The notes under the pieces: model-generated
Seen by the model: the letters and a program-made list of their open reading frames with translations, nothing else
Databases searched by the model: none
What the model was told of the DNA's origin: nothing
Translations under genes and position numbers: made by a program
Assembly: GCA_009760855.2 (NCBI GenBank)
Contig: WPIO01000433.1
Coordinates: forward strand, 1-47,320
Length of the DNA stretch: 47,320 bases
Origin: Cristatella mucedo
Lineage: Eukaryota > Bryozoa > Phylactolaemata > Cristatellidae
Direction of reading: 5' to 3'
In this document: positions 10,933-23,464 of the stretch, piece after piece
Numbering within the stretch: the first letter of the stretch is position 1
Layout of the letters: each line of letters begins with the position of its first letter

Positions 10933-13900
10933 TGCGTGCAGTAGCTGGCAGCAGCTTGCTGCACCATGCTTTATGCCATTCGCACCTGAATAACTCATTT
11001 CACACGCGTTCGCAGCAGATCACTAGAGAGATATAAATACTTCAAATCTGCTCGTCGGGGTCTTAGGTAGCGTGCATCACTGTGTTGCTCCTCGCTTCAA
11101 GCCTTTCGCACTTGAATAACTCATTTCACACTCGTTCGCTGCAGATCGCAGAATATCTAGATACTTCAAATCCGCTGGTCGGTCCGTGTGGTAGCGGGTA
11201 GCAGAGTGCTGCACCTTGCTTCAGGCCATTCGCACATAAATAACTCTCTTCCTACGAGTTCGCAGCAGTTCGTGAAATATCTAGATACATTAAGTCAGCT
11301 CGTCGGGACATGCAGTAGCTGGCATCAGCGTGCTGCACCTTGCTTTAAGCCAATAGCGCTTGAATAACTCATTTCACAAGCGTTCGCTGCAGATCGCGGA
11401 ATATCTAGATAGTTCAATTCTACTCGTCGGTGCAAGCTGTAGGTGGTAGCAGAGTGCCGCACCTTGCTTTATGCTATTCCCACCTGAATAACTCATTTCA
11501 CACGCATTCGCAGCAGATCGCTAGATATATCTAAATACTTCAAATCTGCTCGTCGGGGCGTGCGGTAGCAGGCATCAATGTGCTTTGCCTCGCTTTAAGC
11601 CATTCGCACGTAAATAACTCATTTCACACGCGTTAACTAAGGATCGCGGAATATCTAGATACATTAAATCCAATCTTCAGGGCGTGCAGTAGCTGGCAGC
11701 AGAGTGCTCCATCTTGCTTCAGGCCATTCACACTTAAATCACTCATTTCGCACGAGTTCGTTCCAGATTGCTAGATATATATAAATACTTCAAATCTGCT
11801 CGTCGGGGCGTGCAGTAGCTGGCATCTGTGTGCTGCACCTTGCTTTAAGCCATTCGCAGTTTAATTAATCATTTCACACTCATTCGCTGCAGATCGCGGA
11901 ATATCTAGCTACATTAAATCCACTCGTCGGGGCGCGTGCGGTAGCTGGCAGCAGAGTGCTGCACCTTGCTTTAGGCAATTCACACTTAAATCACTTATTT
12001 CAAACGAGTTCGCGGCAGATCGCGAAATATCTAGATACTTCAAATCTGCTCGTCGGGACGTGCGGTAGCAGGTAGCAGAGTGCTAAACCTTGCTATAGGC
12101 CATTCGCACTTGAATGACTCATTTCACACGCGTTCGCAGCAGATCGCGGAGTATCTAGATACATTAAATCTGCTTGTCGGAGCGTCCGTTAGCTGGCAGC
12201 AGAGTGCTGTACCTCGCTTTAGGCCATTCGCACTTAAATCACTCATTTCCCACGAGTAGGCGGCAGATCCCGGAATATCTAGATACTTCAAATCTGCTAG
12301 TCGGTGCATGCGGTAGCAGGCAGCAGAGTGCTGCACCTTGCTTAAGCCATTCGCACATGAATAATTCACTTCGCACGAGTTCGCAGCAGCTAACATAATC
12401 TCCAGATACTTCAAATCTACTCGTCGGGGCGTGCGGCAGCTGGCTGCAGAGTGCTGCACCTTGCATTAGGCCATTCGCACATAAATAACACATATCGCAC
12501 GAGTTCCCAGCATATCGTGGAATTTCTAGATACGTCAGATCTGCTTGTGGGAGCGTGCGGTAGCCGGCAGCAGAGTGCTGCACCTTGCTTTAGGCCATTC
12601 TCACTTGAATAACTCATTTCGCAGTAGTTAGCTGCAAATTTCGGAATATCTAGTTACATGAAATATCCTCGTCGGAGACTGCCGTAGCTGGCAGCAGAGT
12701 GCTGTAACTTGCTTTAGGCCATTCGCACTTGAAAAACTCATTTGCACGACTTCGCGGCAGATCGCGGAATATCTCGATACTTTAAATCTGCTCTTCGGTG
12801 GGTGAATAAGCAGGCACTAGAGTGACGCTCCTTGCTTTCTGCCATTCGCACTCGAATAACTCTTTTCACATGCGTTCGCAGCACATCGCGAGATGTATCT
12901 AAATACTTCAAATCTGCTTGTCGGGGCGTGCTGTAGCTGGCACCAGTGTGTTGCACCTTTCTTTAGGCCATTCGCACTTGAAGAACTCATTTCACACGCA
13001 TTCCCTGCAGATCGCGGAATATCTAGATACTTTAAATCCACTCGTCGGGGCGTGTGGTAGCTGGCAGCAGAGTGCTGCACCTTGCTTTACGGGATTCGCA
13101 CTTAAATCACTCATTTTGCACGAGTTCGCTGCAGATCGCGGATTATCTAGATACTTCAATTCTGCTTGTCGGGGCGTGTAGTAGCAGGCAGCAAAGTGCT
13201 GCACCTTGCTTCAGGCCAATCGCACATAGATAACTCACTTCCCACGAGTTGGCAGCAGTTCGTGGAAAATCTAGGCACATCAAATCAGCTCGTCGGGGCT
13301 TGCAGTAGCTGGCATCAGAGTGCTGCACCTTGCTTTAAGCCAATCGCACGTGAATAACTCATTTCACATGCGTTTACTGCAGATCGCAAAATATCTGAAT
13401 ACTTCAATTCTGCTCGTCGGCGCGTGTGGTAATTGGCGGCAGAGTGCTGCACCTTGCTTTATGCCATTCGCACCTGAATAACTCATTTCACACGCGTTCC
13501 CAGCAGATGGCTAGATATATTTAAATTTTTCAAATCTGGTCGCCGGGGCGTGCGGTAGCTGGCAGCAGAGTGCTGCACCTTGCTTTGGGCCATTCGCACT
13601 AAAATTACTCATTTCGCACGAGTTCGTGCCAGTTCGCTAGATATATCTATATACTTCAAATCTTCTCGTCGGGGCGTGCGGTAGCTGGCATCCGTGTGCT
13701 GCACCTTGCTTTAAGCCATTCGCTCTTGCAAAACTCATTTCGCACGAGTTCGCGGCAGATAGCGGAATATCTATATACTTTTAATCCTCTCGTCGGTGCT
13801 TGCATAAGCAGGCACCAAAGTGCAGCTCCTTGCTTTCTGCCATTTGCTCTTGAATAACTCATTTCAAACGCGTTCGCATCAGGTCGCTAGATATATCTAA

Positions 13901-14262
13901 ACACTTTAAATCTTCTCGTCGGGGCGTGCAGTAGCTGGCAGCAGAGTGCTGCACCTTGCTCTTAGCCATTCGCACTTGAATAACTCATTTCACACGCGTT
14001 CGCTGCAGGTCGCGGAACATTTTAATACTTCAAATCTGCTCGTCGGTGCCTGCTGTAGCTGGCAGCAGAGTGCTGCACCTTGCTTAATGCCATTCGCACT
14101 TGAATAACTCATTTGGCACCAGTTCGCGGCAGATCGTGGAAAATCTAGATACTTTAAATCTGCTCGTCGGGGCGTGGTGTAGCTAGTAGCAGAGTGCTGT
14201 ACCTTGCTTTAGGCGATTCGCACATCAATAACTCATTTCACACGTGTTCGCAGCAGATTGAG
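10924..14262 (+). repeat. 124-bp satellite array, subfamily B
   Basis: About 27 plus-strand monomers of 124 bp align with A but carry fixed differences: GCTCGTCGGGGCGTGCGGTA, CCTTGCTTTAGGCCATTCGC, and TAACTCATTTCACACGCG in place of the second CATTTCGCAC copy. Some monomers (near 11,520, 11,768, 12,888, 13,508, 13,633 and 13,884) replace the GCGGAATATCTAGATAC segment by CTAGATATATCTA-AATAC, a self-complementary variant. No gene is present. Confidence 0.96.
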
Positions 14263-14272
14263 GATCAGTTCG
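14255..14272. other. Abrupt subfamily boundary B to C with register slip
   Basis: The block GTTCGC(A)GCAGAT occurs at 14,246 (B type) and again at 14,268 (C type), only 22 bp apart. The two subfamilies are therefore joined out of register, while orientation stays plus. There is no gradual mixing of monomer types across the boundary. Confidence 0.85.
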
Positions 14273-17200
14273 CACCAGATCTCGCAATATCGAGTCACCT
14301 CGAGTCACATCGTTGGAGATTGCCTTAGCTCGCAACAGAGCACTGCAACTTGTTGAGTCCAATCGCATCTGATTATCTCAACATCCATAAGTTCGCAGCA
14401 GATGTCTAAATTTCGAGACCCATCGAGTCAGGTCGCCAGAGCGCCTCATGGCTCCCGGCAGAGTGGTGAGACTCGCCTGAAGGCAATCGCAACTAATTTA
14501 CTCAACTCGCATCAGTTTGCGGCCGATCAAGATAACTAGTGGAAGCTCGTGGACGCTTGCCGTAGCTCCCAGCAGAGCACTGCAACTTGCTTGAGGCCTC
14601 TCACAACTCATTATCTCAACTCGCATTCGTTCGCGGAAGATCTTGGAATATCGAGACACCTCAAGTCAGCTCGTCGGAGCTTGCCCTAACTCCCAAACAG
14701 AGCGCTGCAACTTGTTTAACGCCTTTCGAAACTGATTATCTCAAGTGGCATCAGTTCGCGGCAGATCTCAGACTGTCAAGACACATCGAGTCTGCTCGTC
14801 GAAGATTGCCGGAGCTTACAGCAGAATGCTCACTTTCACTTGAGGCCAATCGCAACTTAATGTTTCAACTCGCATCAGTTTGCGGCAGATCTCGGTACAT
14901 CAAGACAACTTGTGGCAGCTTGTGGACGCTTGCCGTAGCTCGCAGCAGAGCACTGCAACTTGCTTGAGGCCTTACGAATCTGATTATCTCAACTCACATC
15001 AGTTTACGGCTGATCTCGGAATATCGAGACCCGTCGAGTCAGCTCGTCAGAGCTTGCCGTAGCTACCAGCAGAGTTCCGACACTCGCTTGATGGCTATCG
15101 CAACTGATTGTCTCAACTCGCATCAGTTCGCCGCACATTTCAAAACGTCGGGACAACTTCATTGACATCGTTAGAGCTGGCCGTAGCTAGAAGCAAAAAC
15201 CTAATACTTGCTTGATGCCGACCGCAACTGGATATCTCAACTCACATTACTTTGCAGCTGATCTCGGTACAACAAGACAACCTGTAGCAGTTCGTCGAAG
15301 CGTGACTTAGCTCAGCAGACAGAGCAGCTATTTGCTTGAGGCCCATCGTAACGTACTATCTCAACTCGCATAAGTTCGCAGCGGATGTCGGGATATCGGG
15401 GCATCTCGAGTCACCTTGTCAGAGCTTGCTGCAGATCGCAGCAGAGTGCTGAAAATCGCTTGACGCCTATAGCAACTGATTATCGCAACTCACATTACTT
15501 CGCAGCTGATCTAGGTACAACAAGACGACTTGTGGCAGCTCATCGACGCTTGACGTAGCTCGCCGCAGGCGCTAAAATTTGCTTGAGGCCTATCGCAACT
15601 GATTATCTCAACTCGCATCACTTCGCAGCTTATCACGACACATCAAGACTACTTGTGGAAGCTCGTCGACGCGTAAAGTAGCTTGCAGCATAGTGCTGCA
15701 ATTTGCTTGAGGGTCATCGCAACCTACTATCTCAACCCGCAAACACTCACACCGAATGTCGAGACATCGAGATACCACGAGTCAGCTCATCAGAGCTTGT
15801 GGTATTTCGCAGCGGATTTCTGACACTCGCTTGTGGTCTATCGCAACCGATAATCTCAGCAGAATTACGTTCGCAGCAGATGTCAGTACATCTAGATAAT
15901 TTGTGGCCGCTCGTCAAAGCTTACTGTAGTTCGCAGCAGATCGCTGCCACTTTGTTGAGGTGTATCGCAACTAATTATCTCAGCTCGCATATTTTCGTGG
16001 CAGATCTAGGACTATCGAGACACCTTGACTCTGCTCGTCAGAGTTTGCCATAGCTCTCAAAAGAGAGCTAACACTTGCTTGAGGCCTAACGTAACTGGAT
16101 ATCTCAACTCGCATTACATTGCTGATAATCTCGGTACATCGAGACAACTTGTGGCAGCGCGTGGAGGGTAGCCATGGCTCGCAGCCGATCACTACAACTT
16201 GCACGAGGCCAATCACATCGGATAATGTACACTCGCATCATTTCGCGGCAGATCTCGCAATATCACAACACCTAAAGTCAGCTCGTCAGAGCTTGCCCTA
16301 AGTCGCAGTAGTGCACAGCTACTTGTTTGAGGCCTTTCGCTACTGCTTATTCATACTCACATCAGTTCGCGGCAGATCTAAGGACTATCGAGACACATCG
16401 AGTCAGCTCGTCAGAGCTTGCCGTAGCCAGCAGCAGAGTGCTGACACTCGCTTGATGGCTATCGCCACTGATTGTCTCAACTCGCATCAGTTCGCTGCAC
16501 ATTTTAAAACGTCGAGACAACTTGATTGACTTCGTTAGAGGTAGCTGTAGTAGCAGCTAAAAGCGAATACTTGCTTTGTGCCTATCGCAACTGATTATCT
16601 TAACTCGCATCCCTTCGCAGCTGAACACGATGCATAAAGACAACTTCTGAAAGCTCGTCGACTCGTGACGTAGGTCTCCGTAAAGAGCAGCAATTTGCTT
16701 GAGGCCCATCGCAACCTTCTATCTCAACTGGCCTAAGTTCGCAGCGGATGTCGGGATATCGGGACACCTCGAGTCAGCTTGTCAGACCTTGCCGCTGACC
16801 GCCGCAGGGCGCTGAAATTTGCTTGAGGCCTATCTCAACTGATTATCTCAACTCGCATCACTTCGCAGCTGATCACGACACATCAAGACTACTTGTGGCA
16901 GCTCATCGACGCTTGACGTAGCTCGCAGCAGAGTGCTTCAATTTGCTTGAGGCTCATCGTCACCTACTATCTCATCTCGCAAAAATTCGCGCCGGATGTC
17001 GGGACATCGAGACACCACGAGTCAGCTCATCAGAGCTTGCCGTTGCTCGCTGCGGACTTCATATACTCGATTGTTGTCTATCGCAACCGATTATCTCAAC
17101 TTAATTCAGTTCACTGCAGATTTCGGTACGTCGAGATAACTTGTGGCCGCTCTTCTACTCTTACTGTAGTTCGCAGGAGATCGCTGCAACATTGTTGAGG

Positions 17201-20200
17201 TGTATCGGAACGAATCATCTCAGCTTGCATATTTTCGCGGCATATCTTGGACAATCGAGACACCTTGAATCTGCTCGTCAGATTTTGCCGTAGCTCTCAA
17301 AAGAACGCTAACACTTGCTTGAGGCCTAACGTAACTGGTTATCTCAACTCGCATTACTTTGCAGATGCTCTCGGTACATCGAGACAACTTGTGGCGGCTC
17401 GTAGACGCTAGCCATGGCTAACAGCAGATCACTACAACTTGCACGAGGCCAATCACATCGGATAATCTACACTCGCATCAGTTCGCGGCAGATCTGGCAA
17501 TATCATGACACGTGAAGTCAGCTCGTCAGAGCTTGACCTAACTCGAAGTAGAGCGTTGCAACTTGTTTGAGGCCTTTCGTCACTGCTTATTCCAACTCAC
17601 ATCAGTACGCGGCAGATCTAAGACTATTGACACACATCGAGTCAGGTCGTCGGAGCTTTTTGGAGCTTGCAGCAGAATGCTCACACTTGCTTGAGGCCTA
17701 TCGCAACTGATTGTCTCAACTCGCATCAGTTCGCAGCACATTTCGAAACTTGGAGACAACTTGATTGAGCACGTCAGAGCTTGCCGTAGCTCTCAGCAAA
17801 AAGGTAATACCTGCTTGAGGCCTATCGTAACTGATTATCTAAACTCGCATCACTTCGCAGCCGATCACGGTACATAAAGACAACTTGGCGTAGCTCGTCG
17901 ACACGTTACGTAGCTCGCAGCAGAGAGCTGCGATTCACATGAGGCCTATCGCAACTGACTATCTCAACTCGCATCAGTTAGCTGCAGATCCTGATACACC
18001 AAGACCTTTCGTGGCAGCTCTTTGAAGCTTGCTTTAGCTCGCCTCAGAGCGCTGCAACTTACTTGAGTCCTCTCGCACCTCATTATCTCAACTCGCATCC
18101 GTTCGCAGAAGATCACAGAATATCGAGACACCTCCAGTCAGCTCGTCGGAGCTTGCCTTAACTCGTAGCAGAGCGCTGCAACTTGTTTGAGGCCTTTCGC
18201 AACTGATTATGTCAAGAAGCATCAGTTCGCGGCAGATCTAAGACTCTCAAGAACCATCAAGTCTGCTCGTCGGAGATTGCCGGAGCTGGCAGCAGAATGC
18301 TAACACTTGCTTGAGGCCTATCGCAACTGAATGTCTCAACTCGCTCCAGTTTGCGGCACATTTCGAAACGACGAGAAAACTTTACTGAGCTCGTCAGAGC
18401 TCTCCGTAGCTATCAGCAAAAAGTACATACTATCTTGAGGCAACTGCCTTGAGGCATCTGGATACACCAAGACGATTCGAGGCAGCTCGTTGAAGCTTGC
18501 TGTACCTCCAAGCAGAGCACTGCAACTTTCTTGATGCCCCTCACAACTCATTATCTCAACTCGCATCAGTTCGCACAAGATCTCGGAATATTGAGTCACC
18601 TCGAGTCACCTCGTTGGAGCCTGCCCTAGCTTGAAACAGAGCACTGCAACTTGCTTGAGGCCAATCGCATCTTATTATCTCAACATCCATTAGTTCGCAG
18701 CGGATGGCTAAATATCGAGAACCCTCGAGTCAGCTCGCCAGAGCACTCCTTGGCTCTCAGCAGTGTAGTAAAACTCGCTTGAAGGCATTAGCAACTAATA
18801 ATCTTGACTTGCATCAGTTTGCGGCAGATCTCGGTACATCAAGACAATTTGTGGCAGCTCGTGGACGCTTGCCGTAGCTCGCAGCAGAGCACTGCAACTT
18901 GCTTGAGGCCTATCGAATCTGATTATCTCTACTCGCATCAGTTTGCGGCTGATCTCGGAACATCGAGACCACTCGAGTCAGCTCGTCAGAGCTTGTCGTA
19001 GCTCGCAGCAGAGTGCTGATACTTGCTTGATGGCTATCGCGACTGATTGTCTAAACTTGAAACAGTAAGCCGCACATTTTAAAACGTCGAGACAACTTGA
19101 CTTACTTCGTTAGAGCTTGCCGTAGCTAGCAGCAAAAAGCTAATACTTGCTTGATGCCGACTGCAACTGATTATCTTAATTCACATTACTACGAAGCTCA
19201 TCACGATACAACAAGATAACTTGGAATTGATCGTCGACGCGTGACATAGCTCGCCGAAGAAAACAGCACTTTGCTTGAGGCCCATCGTAACCTACTATTT
19301 CAACTCCCATAAGTTCGCAGCGGATGTCGGGATATCAAGACCCCTCGAGTCAGCTCGTCAGAGCTCGCCGCCGATCGCAGCACAGTGCTGAAAATCGCTT
19401 GAGGGCTATAGCCACTCATTATCTCAACTTGCATCCGTTCGCTGAAGATCTCGGAATAACGAGAAAACCTCGAGTCACCTCGTTGGAGCTTGCCATAGCA
19501 TACACAAGAGAACTGCACCTTGCTTGAGGCAATTCGCATCTGATAATCTCAACATCTATGAGTTCGCAGCGGATGGCTAAATATCGAGACCCCTCGAGTC
19601 AGATCGCCAGAGCGCTCCTGGGCACTCAACAGTGTAGTAAGACTTGCTTGAGGGCACTAGCAACTAAAAATCTCAACTCGCATCAGTTTGCGGCAGATCT
19701 CGGTACATCAAGTCAATTTGTGGCAGCTCTCGGACGCTTGCCGTAGCTCGCAGCAGAGCACTGCAACTTGCTTGAGGGCATCTCACAACTCATTATCTAA
19801 ACTCGCATCCGTTCGTGGAAGATCTCGGAATATCGAAACACCTCAAGTCAGCTCGTCGGAGCTTGCCCTAACCGTTTAGCAGAGCGCTGCAACTTGTTTG
19901 AGGCCTTTCGCAACTAATTAGGTCGAGTAGCATCAGTTTGTGGCAGATCTAAGACTTCCAAGACACATTGAGTCTGCTCGTCGGAGCTCGCAGCAGAATG
20001 CTCACACTTGCTTGAGGCCTATCCCAACTGATATGCTCAACTCGCATCAGTGCACAGCGCATGTCGAAACGTCGAGACAACATGATTGAGCTCGTCAGAG
20101 CTTGCCGTAGCTATCAGCAAAAAGCTAATACTCTCTTAAGGGCTAGCCTAAGTGATTATATTACCTTACATCACTTCGCAGCTGATCACGATAGATCAAA

Positions 20201-20483
20201 ATAACTTGTGGTAGTTCGTCGCCGCGTGACGTAGTTTGCAGCAGAGAGTTGCAATTCGCTTGAGGCCTATCGCAACTGACTATCTCAACTCACGTCCGTT
20301 AGCTGCTGAACTGGATACATCAAGACAATTTGCGGCAGCTCGTTAGAAATTGCTGTAGTTCGCCGGAGGGCACTAAAATTTGCTTGAGGCCTATCACAAC
20401 TGATTATCTCCACTGCTTCACTTAGCAGATTATCATGACACATCAAGACTACTTGTGGAAGCTCGTCAACACGTGACGTAGCT
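14263..20483 (+). repeat. 124-bp satellite array, subfamily C
   Basis: About 50 plus-strand monomers differ strongly from A and B but keep the 124-bp period and the same block order. Typical blocks are CTTGAGGCCTATCGCAACTG, ATTATCTCAACTCGCATCAG, TTCGCGGCAGATCTCGGAAT, and GAGTCAGCTCGTCGGAGC followed by TTGCCGTAGCTCGCAGCAGA. The conserved parts relative to A and B are the TTCGC-GCAGATC-CGGAATATC region and the GCAGCAGAG-GCTGCA region. A truncated monomer lies at about 18,430-18,465. No gene is present. Confidence 0.95.
15000..17700 (+). repeat. Eleven-monomer higher-order repeat in C (two copies)
   Basis: Monomers of about 15,000-15,540 recur 1,362-1,364 bp downstream (11 x 124), for example GCGGATGTCGGGATATCGG at 15,381 and 16,743, and the CAACTGATTGTCTC monomer at 15,101 and 16,465. 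Downstream of about 15,560 the offset becomes exactly 1,240 bp (GATTATCTCAACTCGCATCA at 15,601 and 16,841; the TGTATCG monomer at 15,961 and 17,201). The second copy has therefore lost one monomer, near 16,795. Part of the block appears a third time near 18,900-19,420 (offset 3,939). Confidence 0.82.
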
Positions 20484-20497
20484 GCACTTAGCTGCCT
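20480..20497. other. Satellite orientation switch 3 (C plus to B minus)
   Basis: Plus-orientation C sequence ends in CACGTGACGTAGCT at 20,483. It is followed directly by minus-orientation B sequence (GCACTTAGCTGCCTGC, matching GCACTCTGCTGCCTGC). The motif TAGCTGC occurs on both sides of the join (20,480 and 20,491), a possible microhomology. Confidence 0.88.
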
Positions 20498-21221
20498 GCT
20501 TCGGCACGCACCGACGAGCAGATTAAAAGTATCTAGATGTTCCGCGATCTGCTGGGAACTCGTGCGAATTAAGTTTTTGAGGTGCGAATGGCTTAAAGCA
20601 AGGTGCAGCACTCTGCTGCCAGCTATAGCACGCCTTGACGAGCAGATTTGAAGTATCTAGATATATCTAGCGATCTGCTGGGAACGTGCTTGAAATGAGT
20701 TATTCAAGTGCGAATGGCATAAAGCAAGGTGACGCACGCTGATGTCAGCTACGGCACGCACCGCCGAGTAGATTTTAAGTATCAAGTATTCCGCTATTTA
20801 CAGGGAAGTAATGCAAATTGAGTTATTAAAGTGCGAATGGCTTAAGCAAGGTGCAGCACTCTGCTGCCAGCTACCGGACGCCCCGACGAGCAGATTCAAT
20901 GTATCTAGACGTTCTTCGATCTGCTGGGAACACATGTAAAATGGGTTATTCAAGTATGAATGGCTTAAAGAGAGGTGCAGCACACTGATGCCAGCTACCG
21001 CACTCCCTGACGAGCAGATTTTAAGTATCTAGATATTCGGCAATCTGCTGCTAACGCGTGTGAAATGAGTTATTCAAGTGCGAATGGCATAAACCAAGGT
21101 CCTGCACTATGCTGCCTGTTTCCGCATGCACAGACGAGCAGATTTAGAGTATCTAGATATTCAGCGATCAGCAGGGAACTCGTGCAAACGAGAGTTTTTC
21201 AAGTGCCAATAGTTTAAAGCA

Positions 21222-23464
21222 AGGTGCACCACTCTGCTGCAAGCAGCAGCATGCCCCGACGAGCAGATTAAATTTATCTAGATATTCCACGATCAGCTGC
21301 GAACTCGTGGAAAGTGAGTTATTTATGTGGGAATGGCTCTACGCAAGGTGCAGCACTCTGCTGCCTGCTACCGCACGCCCCGACGAGTAGACTTAAAGTA
21401 TCTAGATATATTCGGCTATCTGTTGCTAACGCGTGTAAAATGAGTTATTCAAGTGCAAATGGAATAAAGGAAGGCGCTGCACTCAGCTGCCTGCTTCCGC
21501 ACGCACCGACGAGCAGATTTAAAGTATCTAGATATTCCCCGATCTGCAGCGAACTCGTGTGAAATGAGTTTTTTAAGTGCGAATGGCTTAAAGAAAGGTG
21601 CAGCACTCTGCTACCAGCTACAGCATGCCCCGACGAGCAGATTTAATGTATCTAGATATTCCGCGATCTGCTGAGAACTCGTGCGAAGTGAGTGATTTAC
21701 GTGCAAATGGCCTTATGCAAGGTGCACCACTCTCCTGCTATGTACAGCAAGCTCCGACGAGCGGATTTAAAGTATCTAGATATTATATGATCCGCTGCTA
21801 AGTCGTGCTAAATCAGTTATTCATGTGCGAATGGCCTAAAGCAAGGTACAGCACTCTGTGGCCAGCTACTGCACACCCCGACGAGTGGATTAAATGTATC
21901 TAGATATTTCGCGATCTGCAGGTAACGCGTGTGAAATGAGTTTTTAAAGTGCGAATTGCTTAAAGCAAGGTGCAGCGCTCTTCTGCCAGCTGCAGCACGC
22001 TCCAAAAAGCAGATTTAAGATATCTAGAAATTCCACGATTTGCTGCGAACTTGTGCGAAGTAAGTTAATAATGTGTGAATGGCCTTAAGCAAGGTGGGGG
22101 CACTCTGCTGCCAGCAACCGCCCGCTCCGATGAGCAGTTCTGAAGTTTCTAAATATTCCGCGATCTGTGGGGAACTCATGGGAAATGGGATATTCAAGTG
22201 CGAATGGCTTAATGCAAGGTGCAGCACTCCCCGTCCCGCTACCACACACTCCGATGAGCAGATTTGAATAACTAGAAATTCCGTGATCTGCTGCGAACTC
22301 GTGCGAAATGAGTTATTCAAGTGCGAATGGGTTAAAGCATGGAGCACCACTCTGCTGCCAGCTACAACATGCCCCGACGAGATGATTGAATGTATCTAGA
22401 TATTCCGCGGTCTGCTGCTAACTCGTGCGAAGTGAGTTATTTACGTGCGAATGGCCTTAAGCAAGGTGCAGCACTGCTGCCTGCTACAGCACGCCCCGAT
22501 GAGTGGATTTGAAGTATCTAGACATTCCGCGATCCACTGCGAACTCGTGTGAAATGAGTTTTTCAAGTGCGAATGGCTTAAAGCAAGGTGCACCACTCTG
22601 CTGCCAGCTACAGCATGCCCCGACGAGCAGATTAAATGTATCTAGATATTCCGCGATCTGCTGCGACCTCGTGAGAAGTGAGTTGTTTACGTGCAAACGG
22701 CCTTAACCTAGGTCCAGCACTCTGCTGCCTGCTACTGCACACCCCGACGAGTAGATTTAAATTACCTAGATATATTCGGCAATCTGCTGCAAACGCGTGT
22801 CAAATGAGTTATTCAAGTGCGAATAGAAGAGAGGAAGGCGCTGCACTCAGCTGCCTGCTTCCGCACGCACCGACGAGCAGATTTAAAGTATCTAGATATT
22901 CCCCGATCTGCAGCGAACTCGTGTGAAATGAGTTTTTCAAGTGCGAATGGCTTAAAGAAAGGTGCAGCACTCTGCTGCTAGCTACAGCATGCCCCGACGA
23001 GCAGATTTAATGTATCTAGATATTCTGCGATCTGCTGAGAACTCGTGCTAAGTGAGTTATTTATTTGCAAATGGCCTTAAGCAAGGTACAGCACTCTCCT
23101 GCCAGCTACTGCAAGCACTAAAGAGCGGATTTAAAGTATCTAGATATTATATGATCTGCTGCAAAGTCGTGCGAAAAAAGTTATTTATGTGCGAATGGCC
23201 TAAAGCAACGTCCAGCACTCTGCTGCCAGCTACTGCACACCCCGACGAGTGGATTTAATGTATCTAGATATTTCGCGATCTGCAGAGAACGCGTGCGAAA
23301 TGAGTTATTAAAGTGCGAATTGCTTAAAGCAAGGTGCAGCGCTCTTCTGCTAGCTGCCGCACGCTCCAAAAAGCAGATTTGAGGTATCTAGAAATTCCGC
23401 GAACTGCTGCGAACTTGTGCGAAGTAAGGTATTCATGTGCGAATGGCCTTAAACAAGGTGCGGC
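21222..23464 (-). repeat. Eleven-monomer offset duplication in inverted B
   Basis: About seven monomers at 21,222-22,100 recur at 22,586-23,464 with an offset of 1,364 bp (11 x 124). Shared rare variants include GGAAGGCGCTGCACTCAGC (near 21,470 and 22,834), TTATATGATC (near 21,784 and 23,148) and CGCTCCAAAAAGCAGATTT (near 21,998 and 23,362). The offset equals that seen in subfamily C. Confidence 0.83.

Noticed and set aside
1-14270. Many overlapping open frames of 60-150 codons on both strands with Cys- and Ala-rich peptides that look like a protein family
   Set aside because: The same peptides recur every 124 bp in both strands and several frames, and 124 is not a multiple of 3. The starts and stops are fixed points of the repeat. 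They are products of the satellite, not genes.
1-20483. CENP-B box (TTCG-NNNN-A-NN-CGGG) in the conserved block
   Set aside because: TTCGCAGCAGATCGCGG resembles it, but the spacing and the final CGGG do not fit. I report only a conserved box.
1-20483. Monomer as a tRNA- or 5S-derived SINE because of its length and GTTCGCAGC
   Set aside because: There is no convincing A box plus B box pair, no terminal tail and no dispersed copies. Copies are strictly tandem.
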